Origin: Deltaproteobacteria bacterium
GTDB taxonomy: Bacteria; Desulfobacterota; GWC2-55-46; DRQE01
NCBI GenBank assembly: GCA_016219165.1
Contig: JACRCB010000034.1
Coordinates: 1-6,950 of the forward strand
Length of the DNA: 6,950 nucleotides
Direction of reading: 5' to 3'
The notes below the pieces were generated by a model that was not told the DNA's origin, did no database searches, and was given only the letters and a program-made list of their open reading frames with translations. Numbering within the stretch: the first letter of the stretch is position 1; each line of letters begins with the position of its first letter. This document shows positions 4,192 through 6,950 of the stretch, in pieces. Position numbers and translations under genes: made by a program.

Positions 4192-6111
4192 TCACGGAAG
4201 TTCCTTGTTGACGGTAACCTTTGCGCTCTTTTTCAGGTCTTCCAGCCACTTTTTGAGAGCCTCTTCCTTTTTGCGGGCAAGAAGATTCTCTTTGAACTCG
4301 TCTTTCTTCTTTCCAAACTCTTCTTCGGAGGCCTCCTTGCCGTCCGCGAGGTTAAAGATATAGAAATCCTCTTCATGCGCCACGACCTTCGGGTAAACCG
4401 GGGAGCCCTTTTTAAGAAGGAAGAGGTCTTCCCTGTCGCCGACAAATAACCCGAGCCCCGGAATAAATCCCTGAGAGAGGCTAAAGAAACCCGTCTTCCC
4501 TGCAGTATAGCCCCCTTCTTTCGCAAGACGGGAAAAACTCTCCCCGGCTTCGGCCTTTTTTAAAAGTTCTCCGGCCTTATCCCCGGCCAACTTTTTCGCC
4601 CCCTCTTTTTTAACGGCTTTCACCACATCGCCTCTGACCTCCGCGAAAGGCGGTATATGCTTTTCGACCTTTTCGACCATCTTGACGACATAGAACCGGT
4701 TCCGTGATTCCAATATGCCGCTTGTCCCTTTTTCCTCCACCGCGAACACACTCTCTTTGAGTTTATTATCCCTTACAAGTTCGTTGTCAGTGTCTTTTTC
4801 AGTGAAAAACCCGGTAAGAACGGTCTTTACCCCTTTTTTGGCGGCCTCCGCCTTGAGTTTTTCCGTTGGGGTGTCCTTTTTTAATAGTTCATATACCTCG
4901 GACATGACCTTTCTCGCCCGGGCGCCGGCCTCTTCCTTTGCCGCGATGTTTCTGATATCTCCCCTCACCTCTTCGTACGGCTTAACCCCTTCCCTTTCCA
5001 CGTCGTCCGCCTTTATTATATGAAAGCCGTACTCGGTCTCCACCGCGGGGCTGATATCCCCTTTTTTAAGCGCAAAGGCGGCGTCTTCGAAGGGTTTCAC
5101 CATCATGCCGCGGCCGAAATACCCGAGGTCTCCTCCCTCTTTTGCGCTCCCGGGGTCCTGCGAGTATTTCTTTGCGAGAGAAGCGAAGTCCTCCCCTTTT
5201 TTAACCCTCGAACGCAGTTCCTCGGCCTTTTTCCTCGCGTCAATCCTTGCCTCTTCCTTATCCTTTGTCTTGGGGTCCGGCCTTATGAGTATGTGCCGCG
5301 CCTTCACCCTGCCCGGCCTCTGATAACTGGCGATGTTCCTCTTGTAGTAATCCCTGAGGGCCTCCTCGGGCATCTCCATGCCCTTTGAAAGTTCATCAGC
5401 GTCCACATAGCCGTAGAAGGCCTTCATCTTTGTTGGAACCGCGAACGATGCGCCGTTTTTCTCAAAATATTTCTTTGCCTCGTCCTCGGCCGCCTCCACC
5501 TTGGGGGCCATGCGCTTCGCCTCGACCTTTATATAATCGAACAAGACCTGCCTATTCTCCTTATCAAACAACCTTCTCAACTCCTCGTCCCCCAATATGG
5601 CCTGCCCTGTGGCCGCATCGCGCATTTTTTCCATGCGGAGTTCGTCCTCCACACCCTTTTCGAAATCGGCGGGATTTATGCGGTTAGACCCGAGGACCGC
5701 AAAATAGAGTTCTTTATCAAAAACTCCGTCCTTCTGGAATACGGGCATGGAGATTATCTTATCCTGAACCTCCTTATCCGTTACCCCGACTTTCTTTCTG
5801 TTCGCCTCATTCAGGATAAGGGCCCTGTCTACGAGGACGTCCATTGTCTTCTGCTTCAGATTGAGTTTGCCTAAAAGCTCATCTATGTTGCCCCCCTTGA
5901 AGACCTTCCTGTAATTATCGACTTGCCTCTTGTAAAGGGTTTCGTACTCCTTGACGGTTATCTGCGTCCCGTCGACCGTTGCCACGACCTCGGAGGTTGT
6001 GGCCTTTTTCTCCCTCGGCCCCGCGCCCCAGAAGATAAATACGAGGATGATTACAAAAAAAGCCGCTATTATTATAAATGACCTTTTCTTTTTCCTGAAG
6101 ACCTCGAGCAC
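4192..6111 (-). CDS. ppiD: PpiD/SurA-like membrane-anchored peptidyl-prolyl isomerase (parvulin foldase)
   Basis: The 639-residue protein has a short basic cytoplasmic start (RKKKR), one membrane anchor (about residues 11-29) and a large periplasmic part, the PpiD plan; family members run about 600-650 residues. A SurA-type chaperone helix region follows (about 37-165, starting at VATVDGTQITVKEYE). The parvulin domain (about 268-368) shows VKARHILIRP (His273), YSQDPGSAKEGGDLGYFGRG (316-335), KPFEDAAFAL (339-348) and YGFHIIKADD (361-370). A second, degenerate rotamase-like segment plus helical C-terminus fills 430-620. It assists folding of exported proteins leaving the Sec channel; assignment to PpiD rather than SurA rests on the membrane anchor. 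It begins with GTG 6109-6111; AGGAGG (6120-6125) lies 8 bases upstream, which supports that start. It is the likely first gene of the proS operon. The C-terminal half is very rich in Lys and Glu. Confidence 0.93.
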   Translation of the reverse strand: MLEVFRKKKRSFIIIAAFFVIILVFIFWGAGPREKKATTSEVVATVDGTQITVKEYETLYKRQVDNYRKVFKGGNIDELLGKLNLKQKTMDVLVDRALILNEANRKKVGVTDKEVQDKIISMPVFQKDGVFDKELYFAVLGSNRINPADFEKGVEDELRMEKMRDAATGQAILGDEELRRLFDKENRQVLFDYIKVEAKRMAPKVEAAEDEAKKYFEKNGASFAVPTKMKAFYGYVDADELSKGMEMPEEALRDYYKRNIASYQRPGRVKARHILIRPDPKTKDKEEARIDARKKAEELRSRVKKGEDFASLAKKYSQDPGSAKEGGDLGYFGRGMMVKPFEDAAFALKKGDISPAVETEYGFHIIKADDVEREGVKPYEEVRGDIRNIAAKEEAGARARKVMSEVYELLKKDTPTEKLKAEAAKKGVKTVLTGFFTEKDTDNELVRDNKLKESVFAVEEKGTSGILESRNRFYVVKMVEKVEKHIPPFAEVRGDVVKAVKKEGAKKLAGDKAGELLKKAEAGESFSRLAKEGGYTAGKTGFFSLSQGFIPGLGLFVGDREDLFLLKKGSPVYPKVVAHEEDFYIFNLADGKEASEEEFGKKKDEFKENLLARKKEEALKKWLEDLKKSAKVTVNKELP

Positions 6112-6192
6112 TTAATAAACCTCCTGCGGTTAATGATTTTTCCGGGACCATGCCGTCAAACCCCTGAAGACCGGGACGACCGGAATCAAAAC

Positions 6193-6221
6193 ATGTTAAT
6201 AGATTTTATCCATAAATTCAA
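6193..6221 (-). promoter_or_regulatory. Candidate sigma-70 promoter of the foldase-proS operon
   Basis: On the minus strand TTGAAT (6216-6221) and TAACAT (6193-6198) stand at the ideal 17-base spacing, each matching four of six consensus bases. The local sequence is A+T-rich within a G+C-rich gap. The leader to the GTG at 6111 would be about 75 bases and includes two copies of CCGGGAC (plus strand 6142-6148 and 6171-6177). The match is moderate, and other starts further upstream cannot be excluded. Confidence 0.4.
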
Positions 6222-6269
6222 CCTTTTTGGACGGGCAAAGTGGGGACGGAGGGTTTTGAACGGAGTACG

Positions 6270-6299
6270 TGCCTGAGCGAGAGCGCTCGCAGTCAGGCA
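6270..6299. repeat. Strong hairpin sharing its design with 1279-1303
   Basis: TGCCTGA-GCGAG (6270-6281) pairs with CTCGC (6286-6290) and TCAGGCA (6293-6299), with loop AGCG and an unpaired AG (6291-6292). The scheme GCCTGn-GCG ... CGC-AG-nCAGGC recurs in the inner hairpin at 1279-1303. Probably a dispersed intergenic repeat. Confidence 0.65.
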
Positions 6300-6305
6300 T
6301 TCATG

Positions 6306-6377
6306 GCAGAGAGACCCCGACCCACCCCTGAAACAATGCCGAAACGAGTTCGGCACATGGTTCAGGGCAGGCTCTGC
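6306..6377. repeat. Three-tier nested stem structure
   Basis: Three stems nest around one centre: GCAGAG (6306-6311) with CTCTGC (6372-6377), CCCTGAA (6326-6332) with TTCAGGG (6361-6367), and TGCCGAA (6337-6343) with TTCGGCA (6349-6355) around a 5-base loop. All pairs are Watson-Crick. This much nested pairing in 72 bases suggests a folded RNA or a palindromic mobile unit; no known RNA family is recognised. Confidence 0.55.
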
Positions 6378-6428
6378 GGAAGGGTGCCCGCGCATGGATG
6401 CCCCGACGGTCTGATTCTTATTTTACTT

Positions 6429-6492
6429 CCTCTCAGGGGAACCCGCGCGGGGTACCCATGCAAAGCATGGGTCAGCGTGGGTCTGGGAGAGG
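6429..6492. repeat. Branched hairpin structure
   Basis: CCTCTC (6429-6434) pairs with GAGAGG (6487-6492). Enclosed are the palindrome CCCGCGCGGG (6442-6451) and a perfect 8-base hairpin ACCCATGC / GCATGGGT (6454-6461 and 6465-6472) with loop AAA. It may form one unit with the two structures to its left. Confidence 0.55.
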
Positions 6493-6520
6493 ATTGAGGT
6501 AAGGGGGGATTTACGCCTGC

Positions 6521-6573
6521 ATATAGCCGTTCTTTTTTTATTTCTTAGGGGGAAAGCGAAGGCCGGGCTATAT
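6521..6573. repeat. 8-base inverted repeat around a T-run
   Basis: ATATAGCC (6521-6528) and GGCTATAT (6566-6573) are perfect complements 37 bases apart. The T-run (plus strand) lies inside the loop rather than after the stem, so it does not look like an intrinsic terminator. It is 54 bases behind the stop of the edge gene. Confidence 0.4.
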
Positions 6574-6627
6574 AATAAGATGAATGCGCCCGGATTCGGG
6601 TATTTCCGGAATATCTTTCAGGGCGCG

Positions 6628-6950
6628 TTAGAGTCTTTCCATAAGATACTCAACGTTATATTTTAAAAGCGCCCATGCCTCAGGGGTTAGGTGTTTGCCT
6701 TCGGGGCAGTTTTCATAAGTAGCGCATCCCTGTGCCTCGACCTCGTTTATAAACGCGGAGAGGATGTTTTTGGCGGAAATGGTGCTTCCCTTTTCAAGCG
6801 ACTTTTTTGCGCTTTCGAGTTTCTTGTCGAGCGAGTTTTCAATGCCAGCGTTTTTTATCCAGCCGAGGGTAAACGCCTCGTGCTTCATGGAGATGATGTA
6901 GTCGAGGAAATCAAGGGGCTCGAAGTCAAGAGGCGGGGCTGTGGGGCCGA
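6628..6950 (-). CDS. C-terminal part of a larger protein with a FIMAH-like helical end domain
   Basis: The minus-strand frame is open from the right edge to TAA 6628-6630 (107 codons visible), so ATG 6886-6888 is probably an internal methionine. A Pro-rich linker (PTAPPLDFEPLDF) leads into a helical domain: LDYIISMKHEAFTLGWIKNA, then NSLDKKLESAKKSLEKG, ISAKNILSAFINEVEAQ, and GKHLTPEAWALLKYNVEYL. This order (ALGWIKNxGIxxSLxxKLxxA, then a FINxVxAQ helix, then GKxLTxEAxxLL) matches a small domain I know from the C-termini of large secreted or cell-surface proteins (FIMAH-type). An extra loop with two cysteines (GCATYENCPEGK) splits the usual AQ-GK junction. The function of the missing N-terminal part cannot be told. 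Confidence 0.7.
   Translation of the reverse strand, partial: GPTAPPLDFEPLDFLDYIISMKHEAFTLGWIKNAGIENSLDKKLESAKKSLEKGSTISAKNILSAFINEVEAQGCATYENCPEGKHLTPEAWALLKYNVEYLMERL

Larger units (their letters stand above)
6112..6627. other. Gene-free stretch between the foldase operon and the edge gene
   Basis: No convincing protein gene lies in these 516 bases. Open frames at 6240-6497 (plus) and 6186-6395 (minus) overlie strong inverted repeats, lack good ribosome binding sites and show no recognisable domain. The left part (6112-6239) is the leader and probable promoter of the foldase gene. The middle (6240-6497) is dense in hairpins, described separately. The right part (6498-6627) starts with the G-rich motif AGGTAAGGGGGGA, has a T-run (6532-6538, plus strand) inside a wide inverted repeat, and ends with short palindromes such as TTCCGGAA (6604-6611) behind the edge gene; no canonical terminator is seen. 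Confidence 0.6.

Noticed and set aside
6241..6263. Minus-strand CCGTTCAAAACCCTCCGTCC resembles a tRNA or tmRNA 3' end
   Set aside because: The presumed T-stem does not pair, no complementary acceptor 5' strand is found upstream, and CCA is absent. At most it is a degenerate attachment-site-like fragment.
6186..6395. Minus-strand open frame of 69 codons
   Set aside because: It lies over the same hairpins, covers the probable -10/-35 region of the foldase operon and has no recognisable motif.
6240..6497. Plus-strand open frame of 85 codons starting with GTG
   Set aside because: It overlies several perfect inverted repeats, has no clear ribosome binding site, shows no domain-like pattern and runs against the flanking genes. 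The open frame is better explained by G+C-rich structured DNA.

Overview
The window looks like a chromosomal segment of a Gram-negative bacterium of moderately high GC. It encodes a lipoprotein with a lipobox, an inner-membrane-anchored periplasmic foldase and a b-type cytochrome. A lineage such as Desulfobacterota or Nitrospirota would fit, but nothing here settles the phylum. The first ~600 bases are visibly richer in A+T than the rest and look like accessory or decaying DNA.

Left edge (1-600). A small antitoxin-like gene on the minus strand (152-370) has a very good promoter (perfect TATAAT with extended TG, 17-base spacer) and a GTG start. Directly behind it, with a TTGA overlap of stop and start, is what looks like the first 22 codons of a RelE/ParE-type toxin, cut short by an in-frame stop at 87-89. 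From there the DNA reads better on the plus strand, as the C-terminal end of another antitoxin-like protein (2-142). I read this as a broken toxin-antitoxin locus at a rearrangement junction. Upstream of its promoter, 440-600 holds short inverted and direct repeats that look like relics of a mobile element.

Core (660-6111). All genes are on the minus strand, in transcription order: PpiD/SurA-like parvulin foldase (4192-6111, GTG start), prolyl-tRNA synthetase proS (2422-4125), BON-domain lipoprotein (2068-2421, its ATG directly abutting the proS stop), cytochrome b561/HupC-like membrane cytochrome (1360-1995), and a four-helix membrane protein of unknown function with a His-Ala-His motif (660-1172). 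The first four are spaced 66, 0 and 72 bases apart and are probably one operon, with a candidate promoter at 6193-6221. The fifth is separated by 187 bases packed with palindromes. The foldase, lipoprotein and cytochrome all belong to the cell envelope; proS is the housekeeping member. No redox catalytic subunit for the cytochrome is visible.

Right side (6112-6950). A 516-base stretch without a convincing protein gene contains at least three strong hairpin structures. One of these matches a hairpin in the 1173-1359 gap, with a compensating base change. At the window edge is the C-terminal part (6628-6950, minus strand) of a larger protein ending in a helical domain often found at the C-termini of big secreted proteins.

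The points most worth a second look are the broken toxin-antitoxin junction, the shared hairpin family, the structured 6240-6497 block, and the cytochrome plus His-motif membrane protein pair.
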